NCBI RefSeq assembly: GCF_009720385.1
Contig: NZ_WARX01000017.1
Location: 62,001 to 126,000 of the forward strand
Source: Catellatospora vulcania
GTDB taxonomy: Bacteria > Actinomycetota > Actinomycetes > Mycobacteriales > Micromonosporaceae
Reading direction: 5' to 3'
Length of the DNA stretch: 64,000 nt
Part shown: positions 30,547-40,017 of the stretch, piece by piece
How positions within the stretch are numbered: the first letter of the stretch is position 1
How the letters are laid out: every line of letters starts with the position of its first letter
Notes under the pieces: generated by a model
The model's database searches: none
The model's input: the letters and a program-made list of their open reading frames with translations, nothing else
What the model was told of the DNA's origin: nothing
Translations under genes and position numbers: made by a program

Positions 30547-31290
30547 GTGACGACGCTGTTCGGGGTACTGCTGCTGGTGGGCGGGTTTACGGTGCTTGCC
30601 GTGGTGCGGCCGTGGCAGTCGGAAGGCCGGGAGCGGCGGAAGGCCGATCCGCCGGGCAGGGGCGGATTTCCGCCGTCCCGTCCGCGCCCGGGTCCGGGCC
30701 GCGGCGCGGCGGTGACCGGGGCGGCAGCGGCGCGCGGCGGCGTAGCGGCCGGCGGCGGCACGGCGACCGGCAGTGCGGCGACCGGCAGTGCGGCGACCAC
30801 GGCGGACGGCGCGAGGATGCGTAGCTCTTCGACGAGTGGCGGCGGCGCGGCCCGGCGACCCCGCCCCGTGCGCGGTCTGGGGACCGCGGTCCCGGCCGGT
30901 CCGGTCGAAGAAGTCGCTCCCGAGCCCGTGACCACCATGATCCCGAGGATCACTCCGGTGCCGACCGCTTCGGCCGGCCCTCGGACCAGGGCCTTCGAAG
31001 CTCCGGTTTTCGAGGCGCCGGTGGTGGACGGGCCGTCGGACGGCCAGGCCGGGCCGGTCGGAGCGCCCAGCCCGGTGGTGCCGCTCAAGCCGCGTCCCGC
31101 CGCCCGGCGCGCCGAGCCGCGGCCGGACAGGGTGCCGGTGCGCCACCACCGGGTGGAGAGCATCCAGCGGGGGCGGCTGGTGTCCACCGAGCCGGGGGAG
31201 ACCGAGATCGTGCTGCCGGAGTGGCTCGGCCCGATGTCGGTGCCCGACAGCGACGCCGCGCCGGTGCGCGCCGCCCGCCACGCGGGCTGA
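30547..31290 (+). CDS. Hypothetical protein with N-terminal membrane helix
   Basis: 247 residues, GTG start. One hydrophobic helix (about 3-21), then a positively charged, low-complexity Gly/Ala/Pro/Arg region of about 180 residues, and a short ordered-looking end (HHRVESIQRGRLVSTEPGETEIVLPEWLGPM). I recognise no family. It probably sits at the membrane with most of its length in the cytoplasm, by the positive-inside rule. It lies upstream of birA on the same strand. Function unknown. Confidence 0.6.
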   Translation: MTTLFGVLLLVGGFTVLAVVRPWQSEGRERRKADPPGRGGFPPSRPRPGPGRGAAVTGAAAARGGVAAGGGTATGSAATGSAATTADGARMRSSSTSGGGAARRPRPVRGLGTAVPAGPVEEVAPEPVTTMIPRITPVPTASAGPRTRAFEAPVFEAPVVDGPSDGQAGPVGAPSPVVPLKPRPAARRAEPRPDRVPVRHHRVESIQRGRLVSTEPGETEIVLPEWLGPMSVPDSDAAPVRAARHAG

Positions 31291-31314
31291 CCCGCGGCTG
31301 GATACGCTCCTGCG

Positions 31315-32109
31315 GTGGAGATGAGCAGGCTGCCGCTGGACCGCGCCCACCTTGCGGCGCTGACGCGCTGGCACGTCGAGGTGAGTGACGAGACCGGCTC
31401 CACCAACGCCGATGCGGCCGCCGCGGCGCGGGACGGTGCCGCCGAGGGCCTGGTCGTGACCACCGAGTCGCAGACTGCCGGCCGGGGGCGGCTCGGCCGC
31501 ACCTGGCAGTCGCCGCCGCGCGCCGGGCTGGCGGTGTCCGTACTGCTGCGCCCGGCCTCGGACGTCTCCGGCTGGGGGTGGCTCCCGCTGCTCGGCGGGG
31601 TCGCGCTGGCCGAGGCGGTACGCGCGGTGACCGGGCTGGAGGCCGCCCTCAAGTGGCCCAACGACCTGCTGATCGGGGGCCGCAAGTGTGCCGGGCTGCT
31701 GGCCGAGGTGCCCGTGCCCGGCGCGGTGGTGATCGGCATCGGCCTGAACGTGAGCCTGCGGCCCGACGAACTGCCGGACACCTCGACCGGGCTGCCCGCG
31801 ACCTCGCTGCTGCTGGCCGGCGCGGCCGAGCCGGACCGGACCGCACTGCTGGCCGCGCTGCTGGAGCGGCTCGGTGAACGCTACGACGCCTGGCAGCAGG
31901 CGGGCGGCGACCCCGACAAGAGCGGCCTGCGGGACGCGTACCTGCGGATGTGCGGGACCCTCGGGCGGCAGGTGTCGGTGCTCCTGCCCGGCGGCGCCAC
32001 GGAGCTGACCGGCGAGGCCGTGACGGTCGACACCGACGGCCGCCTCGTCGTGCGCACCGCGACCGGGGACCGGCCCGTAGCCGCGGGCGACGTCGTCCAC
32101 CTGCGCTGA
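31315..32109 (+). CDS. birA: Biotin--[acetyl-CoA-carboxylase] ligase, without DNA-binding domain
   Basis: 264 residues, GTG start with TACGCT six bases upstream (leaderless). Motifs: DETGSTN, ESQTAGRGRLGRTW (biotinyl-AMP loop), KWPNDLLIGGRKCAGLLAEV and GIGLNVS. There is no N-terminal winged helix, so it is a class I ligase that does not repress transcription itself. It should attach biotin to the AccA carrier lysine. The birA-accD neighbourhood is conserved in actinobacteria. Confidence 0.94.
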   Translation: MEMSRLPLDRAHLAALTRWHVEVSDETGSTNADAAAAARDGAAEGLVVTTESQTAGRGRLGRTWQSPPRAGLAVSVLLRPASDVSGWGWLPLLGGVALAEAVRAVTGLEAALKWPNDLLIGGRKCAGLLAEVPVPGAVVIGIGLNVSLRPDELPDTSTGLPATSLLLAGAAEPDRTALLAALLERLGERYDAWQQAGGDPDKSGLRDAYLRMCGTLGRQVSVLLPGGATELTGEAVTVDTDGRLVVRTATGDRPVAAGDVVHLR

Positions 32110-32353
32110 CGCCCGCTGCGGGAGGCGGGCCCGGGAAGATCGGCCTCTCGGGTGGGAACTTCGACCAGACCGCACCGATTGACCGGAATCGGCGATCAAC
32201 CTCCCCGAACCCGCCGCGGCGACCGCGGTCCCCGCCCGGACAGACCGATTGCCGACGGAGCACCGATGGCGGATGGCCGGGCGTCGCCTCGTGGAACTAC
32301 CCTGCTCGCGGACAATCGTGCGTTTGATCGCAGGCTGTAACGAGGAGGCACGG

Positions 32354-32905
32354 ATGGCGTTCCCCGAGGACGTGTTGACCGCGGACGAGCACGTGGTGCT
32401 CGACCTGCACCCCCATTGGAAGGCCATGATCCGGCCGGTGACGATCCTGGTCCTGGCGGTGGCGGCGGTGATCACCGCGCTGCTGTTCGACCTCGACGCG
32501 ATCCTGGTCTACATCGTGGCGGGCCTGGCCGTGGTCGCCGTGGCCTGGCTGACGTTCTGGCCGTGGCTGGTCTGGCGCACCACGCACTACGTGCTGACCA
32601 ACGAACGCGTGCTGCTGCAGACCGGGGTCTTCTCGCGGGACCGGCGGGACATCCCGCTGTCGCGGGTGAACGACCACGCGATGAGCCAGAAGTTCATCGA
32701 GCGGCTGCTGGGCTGCGGCACGCTGACCATCGAGTCGGCGGGCGAGCGCGGCCAGTCGGTGCTCAACGACATCCCGCACGTCGAGAAGGTGCAGACGACG
32801 CTGTACGAGCTGGTCGAGGCCGACCGGGACTCGCACTCGTTCAACGACAACGAGCGGCGGCCGGTCACCCCGGTGCAGCAGGCCAAGGTCGAAGAGACGC
32901 AGTGA
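32354..32905 (+). CDS. PH domain-containing membrane protein
   Basis: 183 residues from ATG 32354, after GAGGAGG. Two membrane helices (about 35-55 and 58-82) are followed by a bacterial PH domain (WRTTHYVLTNERVLLQTGVFSRDRRDIPLSRVNDHAM...GTLTIESAGERGQ...LNDIPHVEKVQTTLYELV) facing the cytoplasm. Mycobacterial relatives lie next to birA too. Role unknown. The 244 bases between birA and this gene contain no gene that I can support. Confidence 0.87.
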   Translation: MAFPEDVLTADEHVVLDLHPHWKAMIRPVTILVLAVAAVITALLFDLDAILVYIVAGLAVVAVAWLTFWPWLVWRTTHYVLTNERVLLQTGVFSRDRRDIPLSRVNDHAMSQKFIERLLGCGTLTIESAGERGQSVLNDIPHVEKVQTTLYELVEADRDSHSFNDNERRPVTPVQQAKVEETQ

Positions 32906-32911
32906 GTCTGG

Positions 32912-33652
32912 CTACCGCTCTGGGCGCGGCTTCGCGCGCGTGAGTTCCTCGGCGAGCTCCGTGTCGGTGAATTCCGCGTCCAGGGCGGCCAGCTGCTCGG
33001 CGGCCCGGTGCTCGGCGGCGAACTCCGCCTCCAGCGGGGCGGTGAGCCGGGAGAAGTCGTCGGGCCGCAGCTGGGCCGGCACCGGCACGCCGGCCAGCGC
33101 GCTCGCGGCGGCCTCGGCGTCGACCAGTTCCTCGACGCTGTCGAGGTGCACGTGCGCCGGGCCGAGGTCGGCGTCGACGCCACCGGCCGCGACGGCGACC
33201 TGGTTCGCGGGGGCGAACACGAAGGTGCGGTACGTGTAGAAGCGGAACAGCGTGCCGAGCACGAGGCCCAGCAGCTTGGCCGCGTTGAGCGCCAGCAGGC
33301 CGTGCAGGCCCAGGGCGTACTTGGTGGCGCCCATGATGGCGAGCTCGATGGCCAGGCCCGCGGCGTTGAACAGGACGAACAGCAGGAACTCGCGCCCCAT
33401 CGCCTGGCTCATCCGGTCGCGGTAGGTCCAGTGCCGGTTCATCAGGTAGGACGCGACCATCGCCACGATGGTGGCGACCACGTTGGCCTTGAGCTGGCCG
33501 GACGGGAAGATCGTCAGCACCAGGGCGTTCAGCACCACGAAGTTGACCACGGTGTTCACGCCGCCGACGATGGCGAACTTCAGGGCCTCGGGCCCCATCT
33601 TGCGGAGGCGTTCGGGCAGCAGGCGATCGAGCATCGTCAGGTCAGGGCGCAC
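32912..33652 (-). CDS. GtrA-family membrane protein with acidic C-terminal extension
   Basis: 246 residues, GTG start supported by TAAGGT six bases upstream. The GtrA domain (about 20-150) has four membrane helices, with FAIVGGVNTVVNFVVLNALV at the start and NRHWTYRD between helices 2 and 3. A cytoplasmic Glu/Ala-rich tail of about 90 residues is unusual for the family. GtrA proteins help move lipid-linked sugars across the membrane or feed cell-wall glycosylation. It is the second of two GtrA genes in a row. Confidence 0.87.
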   Translation of the reverse strand: MRPDLTMLDRLLPERLRKMGPEALKFAIVGGVNTVVNFVVLNALVLTIFPSGQLKANVVATIVAMVASYLMNRHWTYRDRMSQAMGREFLLFVLFNAAGLAIELAIMGATKYALGLHGLLALNAAKLLGLVLGTLFRFYTYRTFVFAPANQVAVAAGGVDADLGPAHVHLDSVEELVDAEAAASALAGVPVPAQLRPDDFSRLTAPLEAEFAAEHRAAEQLAALDAEFTDTELAEELTRAKPRPER

Positions 33653-33714
33653 TGGGCCACCTTACGCGAGTCGGTGTGGACGGGTCGGCATCGCAACTCC
33701 GAATGCAAGCCAAC

Positions 33715-34230
33715 TCACCCCACCTGGGCGGGTGCGGGGGTCGCGGCGGCCGGTGCGCCGTTGAAGACGAACCGGCGGTATGCCCAGAACCGGAAGACGC
33801 TGGCGATGGCGTTGCCGACCAGCATCTTGGAGACGTTGTCGGCCAGGCGGGTCTGGAACAGCTCCGGCCACATGGCCCCCAGCACGTCGTGGCTGAGCCA
33901 CAGCACGCCGACGCTGATGCCCAGCCCGACCACGTTGAAGAAGAAGTAGAGCAGGTATTCGCGGGCCAGGCTCGACCGCTCGCGGTCGCGCCAGGTCCAG
34001 TACCGGTTGCCGATGAAGGCCCCGGTCGCGGCGACCGTGGTGGAGATCACGGTGGCGGGCAGCCATCCGGTCACCGACAGCAGCAAGTTGAAGATCACCA
34101 GATCGACGACGTACGCGGCTCCGCCGACGACGCCGAACTTGCCCAGCTCGTGGATGAGGTGCCGGAACTGCGCGACGAGCCGCAGCGGCAGTGCTGGGGC
34201 GGGTGGCGCGGTCGGCGATTCGGGGGTCAC
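33715..34230 (-). CDS. GtrA-family membrane protein
   Basis: 171 residues, GTG start nine bases after the sigma-fusion stop codon, so probably co-transcribed with it. The four-helix GtrA domain covers about 28-160 (KFGVVGGAAYVVDLVIFNLL, GNRYWTWRDRER, FRFWAYRRFVF). It is related to the next gene but lacks the acidic tail. Confidence 0.87.
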   Translation of the reverse strand: MTPESPTAPPAPALPLRLVAQFRHLIHELGKFGVVGGAAYVVDLVIFNLLLSVTGWLPATVISTTVAATGAFIGNRYWTWRDRERSSLAREYLLYFFFNVVGLGISVGVLWLSHDVLGAMWPELFQTRLADNVSKMLVGNAIASVFRFWAYRRFVFNGAPAAATPAPAQVG

Positions 34231-34239
34231 CCCGCGAGC

Positions 34240-37143
34240 CTACCGTGCCGGGGCGGCCTTGCCCGCCGTGCGCGGAGGGCCGGTGATCACCGCGAGCAGC
34301 CCCACCTCCATGGGATCGCCGCCCATCCGCAGCTCGGCGACGCCGCCGGTCGGAGCCTTGCCGGCCACCCAGAGCACATCCAGCCCAGGGGTGCGCCAGG
34401 GGCACAGACCGGGCACGGTACGGCAGGCGACCGCCGCGGCCCCCGCGTTGCGCCCGCCGCCGAGGTTGCCCGGCTCTCCCGCGGGGACGCCGTCGATGAC
34501 CAGCTCGTCGCCGGTCAGCGCCAGGTCGCCGTCCCACAGGGCGAGGCCGACCCGCACTCCTCCCGCCCCGCCCAGCCCGACGATGGTCGCCGCGTCGCCC
34601 CGCCCGGCACGCGGGCCGAGGTAGACCGCCGCCTCGCCGCGGGGCACGTCGCCGTGCTCGTACACCACGGCCAGCGTCCAGCCCGCGAACTGCTTCTTTC
34701 CCCGCGGCAGCGGCTCGGCGGGGGCGGCCAGCCACCAGTCGCCGCCACCGCCCCTGCGCAGCAACCTGGTCACGTCGGCGAAGCCCTGGGTCAGCGACGC
34801 CCCGGACCCGGCGTGCTCGAAGCGCACCTCCACCGGTGACCAGTCGCCCTTCGGCCCGTGCAGCGCGACCAGCTCGGGCAGCCGCGCCGCGGAGGCGGCG
34901 ACGACCAGCCCGGCCCAGCGGACCTTCGCGCCGTCGGGCACCTCCAGCCGGGCTCCGCTGGCCGCCTTCTCCCCGGCCAGCGCGGTGATCGGACCCTTCG
35001 GCCCGGCCGGGCCCGGCTCGTCGAGCAGGCCGTCGGGCGCGGCGGGCTCCCCGAACGCGGGCAGCAGCGCGGACATGTCGAGCATGTTGTTGTCCGTGCC
35101 GAGCAGGCACAGCGGGCGCGGTCGGCAGGACAGCAGGCTGCTGCCCGCCATGGCGACGTCGACCCGGCCGCGGGCCGCGTGCCCGAGGCGCAGCCCGGAC
35201 GGCGCGACGGGCACCCGGAACGCGGTCGCGGTGTGCCGCTGCCCGTACGTCGCGGTGACGCCGACCTGCTGGAACCCGCTGACCGTGGCGTCGGCCAGCA
35301 CGGGCAGCCGGGCCACCGACCGGGCGCCCTTCTTCCAGCGCGGCCGGTCACAGGACGCACCCGAGGCGGTCGCCTCGCACTGCCAGCCGTCCCCGGCCCC
35401 GGTCCCGGCCAGCCGAAGCCCGGCGGGCAGCGTCACGTCGATGCGCACCGCCCCGGGCGGCGCGGCGGGCTCGGCCGCCGGAGATGCGCTCGGTTCCGGT
35501 GCTGCGGACGCGGAAAGGCGAAGCGCGGTGGGCCGGAACTGGGCGGCGACGGTGACAGTCGGGGCCCCACCCGCCGCCCCGATCGCCTCCGGGACGGTGC
35601 CGGGCGCTGCAGCGGGCGTGTCGGCAGCGGTGCCCGATTGATCATCCGGGGTGTCGGCAGGGGTGCCAGGTTGATCAGCCGACGTGTCGGTTGCGGATTC
35701 CGGCAGGTCGGCGCGGTCGTCGGCGGACGCGCGCACCGGAATGGGCAGCGTGCCGGCGCGGCCTGCCACCAGGTCGACCTCGGTGAACTCCGGTGCCGAG
35801 ACCTCGGCGTCGGGTTCGGCCGGGGGCGCGGGAGCGACCGGAGCCACGGGCGCGACCGGCGCGGGGGCCGCGGGCGGCGGCTTGGGCCCGGTGACGGGCG
35901 CGGGCCGGGCGGGCAGCAGGTCGACCGGCGGAGCCTGCGCGGCCGGCGGGGCCTGCGCGGTGCTGCCGGGCGGCGACGCCGAGGGCAGGGCGGTGGTCAC
36001 CCTGGGCGACGGCGGTGGGGGTACGAACACCGGCGGCGCGGCCGGTGCCGGCACCGGCACCGCCCGGGACGGGTCCGCACGCGGCGTGGGTGTGGCCGTC
36101 ATGGCGACGAACACGACGATCCCGGCCAGCGCCGCGATCCCGACGCCGGTCCCGGCGACGATGCTCGCGCCGCCGTACCGGCTGATCAGGCGGCCGGGCG
36201 CGGTCAGCAGCCACCGCCCGCCGGCGAGCGCGAGCCCGGCCGCGGCGGCCGACCACCCGCCTACGGTCTCCCGGACCTGCGGCCACCACAGCACGAGCGC
36301 TCCCCAGGCGGCGGCGAGCCGGCCGCCGAACGCGAGCCTGCCCGCGCCGGCCAGGTAGGCGGGCGCGGCGGCCCCCAATAAGAGAGGCGCGATGACGCTG
36401 CGCAGGCCGGCGTTCTCCTCGGTCAGCTCGCGGTGCAGGCGGCGGCACTCGGAGCAGCCGGACAGGTGCTCGTCGACCTTGCCGCGGTCGCGCTTGGCCA
36501 GTGCCGCCCGTACGTATCCGGCCAGGTGCGAGCCGGTCCAGTGGCAGCGCGGGTTGCCGGTGAGCGCGATGTGCTCCTGCAGGTACATCTGCCGCAGCCG
36601 CTCCCGGGCCCGGTAGGCCAGCGCCGCGACGCCGTTCGGGGTGAGCCCGAGCAGCGGGGCGACCTGCGACGGGCTCTCGCCCTCGACCTCGGTGTGCCAG
36701 AGCACGGCCCGCCAGCGTTCGGGCAGCCGGTTGAAGGCCCGCGCCGCGTACGACGTCTCCAGCCGGGAGATGGTCGGGTCGTCGACGGGCTCCGCGGTCT
36801 CGTACCGGGTGAGGTCGTCGGTGAGTTCGAGGCGGCGCTCGCGCCGGGCCCGGTCGTAGCGGGTGTGCCGCATGGTGGTGAGCAGGTAGGCCCGGAACGC
36901 GGTGTCCGGCCCGCCGCCGTTGCGCAGCACCGCCAGCACCTTGGCGAAGGTGTCGGCGATCAGGTCGTCGGCGTCGGCGTGGTCGGAGCTGAGCACCCGC
37001 GCCAGCCGCCGCGCCGATTCGAGATGGCGTTCGTAGAGCAGCCCGTACGCGTCGGTGTCGCCGCCACGTACCAGGGAGATGAGTTGTGGGTCGCTCTGCG
37101 GGTCGGTGGACTGTTCCTGGGCAGGGTAAAACGCACTGGTCAC
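34240..37143 (-). CDS. ECF-type sigma factor fused to an anti-sigma zinc finger, membrane helix and large exported region
   Basis: 967 residues from GTG 37143, chosen because GGAGG stands six bases upstream and the sigma domain begins soon after. Sigma region 2 is at about 25-105 (AYGLLYERHLESARRLARVLSSDHADADDLIADTFAKVL) and region 4 at about 133-190 (LPERWRAVLWHTEVEGESPSQVAPLLGLTPNGVAALAYRARERLRQ). A zinc-finger anti-sigma motif HLSGCSEC (His226, Cys230, Cys233) follows, then hydrophobic segments and a membrane helix (about 327-348). A Pro/Ala/Thr-rich stalk leads to a beta-rich outer part of about 400 residues. Such ECF groups with C-terminal extensions are known; release may need proteolysis. 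Confidence 0.85.
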   Translation of the reverse strand: MTSAFYPAQEQSTDPQSDPQLISLVRGGDTDAYGLLYERHLESARRLARVLSSDHADADDLIADTFAKVLAVLRNGGGPDTAFRAYLLTTMRHTRYDRARRERRLELTDDLTRYETAEPVDDPTISRLETSYAARAFNRLPERWRAVLWHTEVEGESPSQVAPLLGLTPNGVAALAYRARERLRQMYLQEHIALTGNPRCHWTGSHLAGYVRAALAKRDRGKVDEHLSGCSECRRLHRELTEENAGLRSVIAPLLLGAAAPAYLAGAGRLAFGGRLAAAWGALVLWWPQVRETVGGWSAAAAGLALAGGRWLLTAPGRLISRYGGASIVAGTGVGIAALAGIVVFVAMTATPTPRADPSRAVPVPAPAAPPVFVPPPPSPRVTTALPSASPPGSTAQAPPAAQAPPVDLLPARPAPVTGPKPPPAAPAPVAPVAPVAPAPPAEPDAEVSAPEFTEVDLVAGRAGTLPIPVRASADDRADLPESATDTSADQPGTPADTPDDQSGTAADTPAAAPGTVPEAIGAAGGAPTVTVAAQFRPTALRLSASAAPEPSASPAAEPAAPPGAVRIDVTLPAGLRLAGTGAGDGWQCEATASGASCDRPRWKKGARSVARLPVLADATVSGFQQVGVTATYGQRHTATAFRVPVAPSGLRLGHAARGRVDVAMAGSSLLSCRPRPLCLLGTDNNMLDMSALLPAFGEPAAPDGLLDEPGPAGPKGPITALAGEKAASGARLEVPDGAKVRWAGLVVAASAARLPELVALHGPKGDWSPVEVRFEHAGSGASLTQGFADVTRLLRRGGGGDWWLAAPAEPLPRGKKQFAGWTLAVVYEHGDVPRGEAAVYLGPRAGRGDAATIVGLGGAGGVRVGLALWDGDLALTGDELVIDGVPAGEPGNLGGGRNAGAAAVACRTVPGLCPWRTPGLDVLWVAGKAPTGGVAELRMGGDPMEVGLLAVITGPPRTAGKAAPAR

Positions 37144-37548
37144 GGCCGCCTCCGGGGGGAATGTCACGGTTTCGCCGGCTGCTAGGGACGTTAGACCAAT
37201 CACCCGATTTGCGGAATATGCGGAGCTCATGATGAAGTCGCGATAGCCGCGTTCGGCCGGGCCTGGAACGGGTATGCAAGAAGGAGTGACCGGGCTCGCA
37301 CGCGCCAGGGCCGTCGCGCGACGCGGGCGCTGCAAGATCGAAAACGGGATTTGCGGAAACGTGCGCGATCGGCCGAAGAATCGTGCGCGTGCAAGCACCC
37401 GGACCGACGCTTGTGCACTTATTCACAAGGCGGGAAGGGCCTCAGGCAACAAACCGGGCTTACGCTGAGGCCACATCCCGGACGACCCCCGGCCACCTGG
37501 CCGTGGTCAGTCGTATCCGTCGGTCAAAGACGACCACGAGGAGAATCC
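37144..37548. other. 405-base divergent intergenic region, sigma-fusion gene and pckG
   Basis: No supported gene. It holds the upstream region of the sigma gene (with CTAACGTC as a possible ECF-type -10 element near 37195-37188) and of pckG. On the pckG side, TACGCT (about 37461-37466) is a candidate -10 box. No riboswitch or palindrome was recognised. Confidence 0.4.
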
Positions 37549-39384
37549 ATGACCGCGCCGGCAGTCATCGCAGGGCTTGACCAGCATCCGACCTCGCACC
37601 CGAAGCTGCTCGCCTGGGTGCGCCAGATCGCAGAGCTCACCACTCCGGACAGCATCGTGTGGTGCGACGGCTCGCAGGACGAGTGGCAGCGCCTCACCGA
37701 GGAGCTCGTCACCGCCGGCAGCCTGGTCCGCCTGGACCCGGTCAAGCGGCCCAACTCCTTCTGGGCCCGCACCGACCCCTCCGACGTGGCCCGGGTCGAG
37801 GAGCGGACCTTCATCTGCGCCGTGGACGAGGCCGACGCCGGCCCGACCAACAACTGGATGGCCCCGTCCGAGATGAAGCAGCTCATGACCGAGCTGTACC
37901 GGGGCTGCATGCGCGGCCGCACCATGTACGTCATCCCGTTCTGCATGGGCCCGCTCGACGCCGAGAACCCCATGTTCGGCGTGGAGATCACCGACTCGGC
38001 GTACGTCGTGGCCAGCATGCGGATCATGACCCGGATGGGCGCCAACGTGCTCGAGGCGATGGGCGAGACCGCGGAGTTCGTGCCCGCCCTGCACTCGGTC
38101 GGCGCGCCGCTGGAGCCGGGCCAGGCCGACGTGCCGTGGCCGTGCTCGACCACCAAGTACATCTCCCACTTCCCGGAGACCCGCGAGATCTGGTCGTTCG
38201 GCTCCGGCTACGGCGGCAACTCGCTGCTGGGCAAGAAGTGCTACTCGCTGCGCATCGCCAGCGTGATGGGCCGCGACGAGGGCTGGCTCGCCGAGCACAT
38301 GCTGATCCTCAAGCTGACCAACCCGGCCGGCAAGGTGCACTACATCGCCGCCGCGTTCCCGTCGGCGTGCGGCAAGACCAACCTCGCCATGCTGGAGCCG
38401 ACCATCCCCGGCTGGAAGGTCGAGACCCTGGGCGACGACATCGCCTGGATGCGGTTCGGCGAGGACGGCCGCCTGTACGCGGTGAACCCGGAGTACGGCC
38501 TGTTCGGCGTCGCGCCGGGCACCGACTGGAAGACCAACCCGAACGCGATGCGCACGCTCGCCGCGGGCAACTCGCTGTTCACCAACGTGGCCCGCACCGA
38601 CGACAACGACATCTGGTGGGAGGGCATGGGCGAGCCCCCGGCCCACCTCACCGACTGGCACGGCAACGACTGGACCCCGGACTCCGACCAGGTCTCCAGC
38701 CACCCGAACTCGCGCTTCTGCACCCCGATCACGCAGTGCCCGATCCTGGCGCCGGAGTACGACGACCCGAAGGGCGTGCCGATCTCGGCGATCCTCTTCG
38801 GCGGCCGCCGCAAGACCACGATCCCGCTGGTCAGCCAGGCCCGCGACTGGGTGCACGGCGTCTTCCAGGGCGCGACCCTGTCCTCGGAGACCACCGCCGC
38901 CGCGGTCGGCCAGGTCGGCGTGGTCCGCCGCGACCCGATGGCGATGCTGCCGTTCATCGGCTACAACGCCGGCGACTACTTCCGCCACTGGATCGCCATG
39001 GGCAAGGGCGTCGACGGCAACGCCGACAAGCTGCCCAGCATCTTCTACGTCAACTGGTTCCGCCGCGGCGACGACGGCCGCTTCCTGTGGCCCGGATTCG
39101 GCGAGAACTCCCGCGTCCTGAAGTGGGTCGTCGAGCGCCTGGAGGGTGACGGCGGCGCTGTCGAGACCCCCGTCGGCTTCGTCCCCCGCGCCCAGGACCT
39201 GGACCTCGTCGGCCTCGACGTGCCCGCCGCCGACGTCGACCTCGCCCTCGAAGTCCGCACCGACGAGTGGGCCGCCGAGATCCCGCAGATCACCGAGTGG
39301 TTCGACAAGTTCGGCGACAAGCTCCCGGCAGTCCTCTGGTCCGAGCTCGACGCCCTCAAGGCCCGCCTCAACGTCACCGAGTGA
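37549..39384 (+). CDS. pckG: Phosphoenolpyruvate carboxykinase (GTP)
   Basis: 611 residues from ATG 37549, after GAGGAGAATC. GTP-type PEPCK features: WCDGSQDEW, the substrate arginine segment, [23 protein letters not shown], the P-loop [14 protein letters not shown] (with the reactive Cys), DDIAWM for metal and PEP binding, and [12 protein letters not shown]. It converts oxaloacetate and GTP to PEP, CO2 and GDP, the entry to gluconeogenesis, in the cytoplasm. Succinyl-CoA from the mutase would feed this step through the citric acid cycle. The ORF is open 66 codons upstream, but the match to the family starts here. Confidence 0.97.
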   Translation: MTAPAVIAGLDQHPTSHPKLLAWVRQIAELTTPDSIVWCDGSQDEWQRLTEELVTAGSLVRLDPVKRPNSFWARTDPSDVARVEERTFICAVDEADAGPTNNWMAPSEMKQLMTELYRGCMRGRTMYVIPFCMGPLDAENPMFGVEITDSAYVVASMRIMTRMGANVLEAMGETAEFVPALHSVGAPLEPGQADVPWPCSTTKYISHFPETREIWSFGSGYGGNSLLGKKCYSLRIASVMGRDEGWLAEHMLILKLTNPAGKVHYIAAAFPSACGKTNLAMLEPTIPGWKVETLGDDIAWMRFGEDGRLYAVNPEYGLFGVAPGTDWKTNPNAMRTLAAGNSLFTNVARTDDNDIWWEGMGEPPAHLTDWHGNDWTPDSDQVSSHPNSRFCTPITQCPILAPEYDDPKGVPISAILFGGRRKTTIPLVSQARDWVHGVFQGATLSSETTAAAVGQVGVVRRDPMAMLPFIGYNAGDYFRHWIAMGKGVDGNADKLPSIFYVNWFRRGDDGRFLWPGFGENSRVLKWVVERLEGDGGAVETPVGFVPRAQDLDLVGLDVPAADVDLALEVRTDEWAAEIPQITEWFDKFGDKLPAVLWSELDALKARLNVTE

Positions 39385-39394
39385 CCCACGGGGC

Positions 39395-39467
39395 GACGAT
39401 CTTGCGTGAACCGTGGGAATGACACGCCCTAACCGGACGAATCGTTAACAGTTCCCGCAAGATCGTC
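39395..39467. repeat. GACGATCTTGCG palindrome family, copy 2
   Basis: Perfect 12-base arms (39395-39406 and 39456-39467), ten bases after the pckG stop. The inner GTGGGAATGACAC and GTTAACAGTTCCCG match copies 1 and 3. Confidence 0.9.
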
Positions 39468-39486
39468 ACGATCTTGGCACAGTCAC

Positions 39487-39517
39487 GCAGGCCCCCCGGC
39501 AGAGTCGGGGGGCCTGC
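39487..39517 (+). terminator. GC-rich hairpin terminator after pckG
   Basis: GCAGGCCCCCC (39487-39497) pairs perfectly with GGGGGGCCTGC (39507-39517) around a 9-base loop. No T run. It ends 15 bases before the next start codon, so it could also affect that gene's leader. Confidence 0.65.
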
Positions 39518-39532
39518 GGGCATCATGGAGGC

Positions 39533-39988
39533 GTGCAGATCTCGGCTAGAGGCGACTATGCGGTCCGGGCCGCTCTGGAGCTGGCCAATGCGTACCCGGC
39601 CACCATCTCGGCGCAGGCCCTCGCGGACGCTCAGGGGCTGCCCCGCAAGTTCCTGGAGGCGGTCCTCGCCGATCTGCGCCGCAGCGGGGTGATCCACGCC
39701 GTGCGGGGGGCCGACGGCGGTTACAGCCTCAGCTCGCCGCCGGCCGAGGTGACCATCGGCATGGTGCTGCGCGCCGTGGACGGGCCGCTGGCCGGCGTGC
39801 GCGGGCACCGCCCCGAGCAGACCAGCTACACCGGCACCTCCACCCACCTGCCCCTGGTATGGGTCGCGGTGCGCTCCGCGGTACGCGGCGTCGTCGACGA
39901 GGTCACCCTCGCCCAGGCCGTCACCGGCCAGCTGCCCGAGGCCGTCCGAGATCTGACCACGGTCCCGGACGCCTGGCAGCCGCGCTGA
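39533..39988 (+). CDS. Rrf2-family transcriptional regulator without Fe-S cysteines
   Basis: 151 residues, GTG start. The winged helix (QISARGDYAVRAALELANAYP, LPRKFLEAVLADLRRSGVIHAVRGADGGYSLSSP) is that of Rrf2. The three clustered cysteines that hold an iron-sulfur cluster in IscR and NsrR are absent; the protein has no Cys in the effector region (about 85-110). It may sense another ligand or act constitutively. Targets unknown. CATCAT six bases before the start may be a leaderless -10 box. Confidence 0.87.
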   Translation: MQISARGDYAVRAALELANAYPATISAQALADAQGLPRKFLEAVLADLRRSGVIHAVRGADGGYSLSSPPAEVTIGMVLRAVDGPLAGVRGHRPEQTSYTGTSTHLPLVWVAVRSAVRGVVDEVTLAQAVTGQLPEAVRDLTTVPDAWQPR

Positions 39989-40017
39989 TCTGCGCGAGCG
40001 GCGTTAGGCTGCCCAGG

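Noticed and set aside
32152-32340. 62-codon frame between birA and the PH protein
   Set aside because: No ribosome site, biased composition and no match; most likely chance.
30490-32475. 661-codon minus-strand frame opposite the hypothetical gene and birA
   Set aside because: Its translation is Arg/Gly/Ser-rich and without family features; birA motifs are clear on the plus strand.
37351-37548. N-terminal extension of PEP carboxykinase
   Set aside because: The first 66 codons are unlike the family, and a strong ribosome site precedes ATG 37549.
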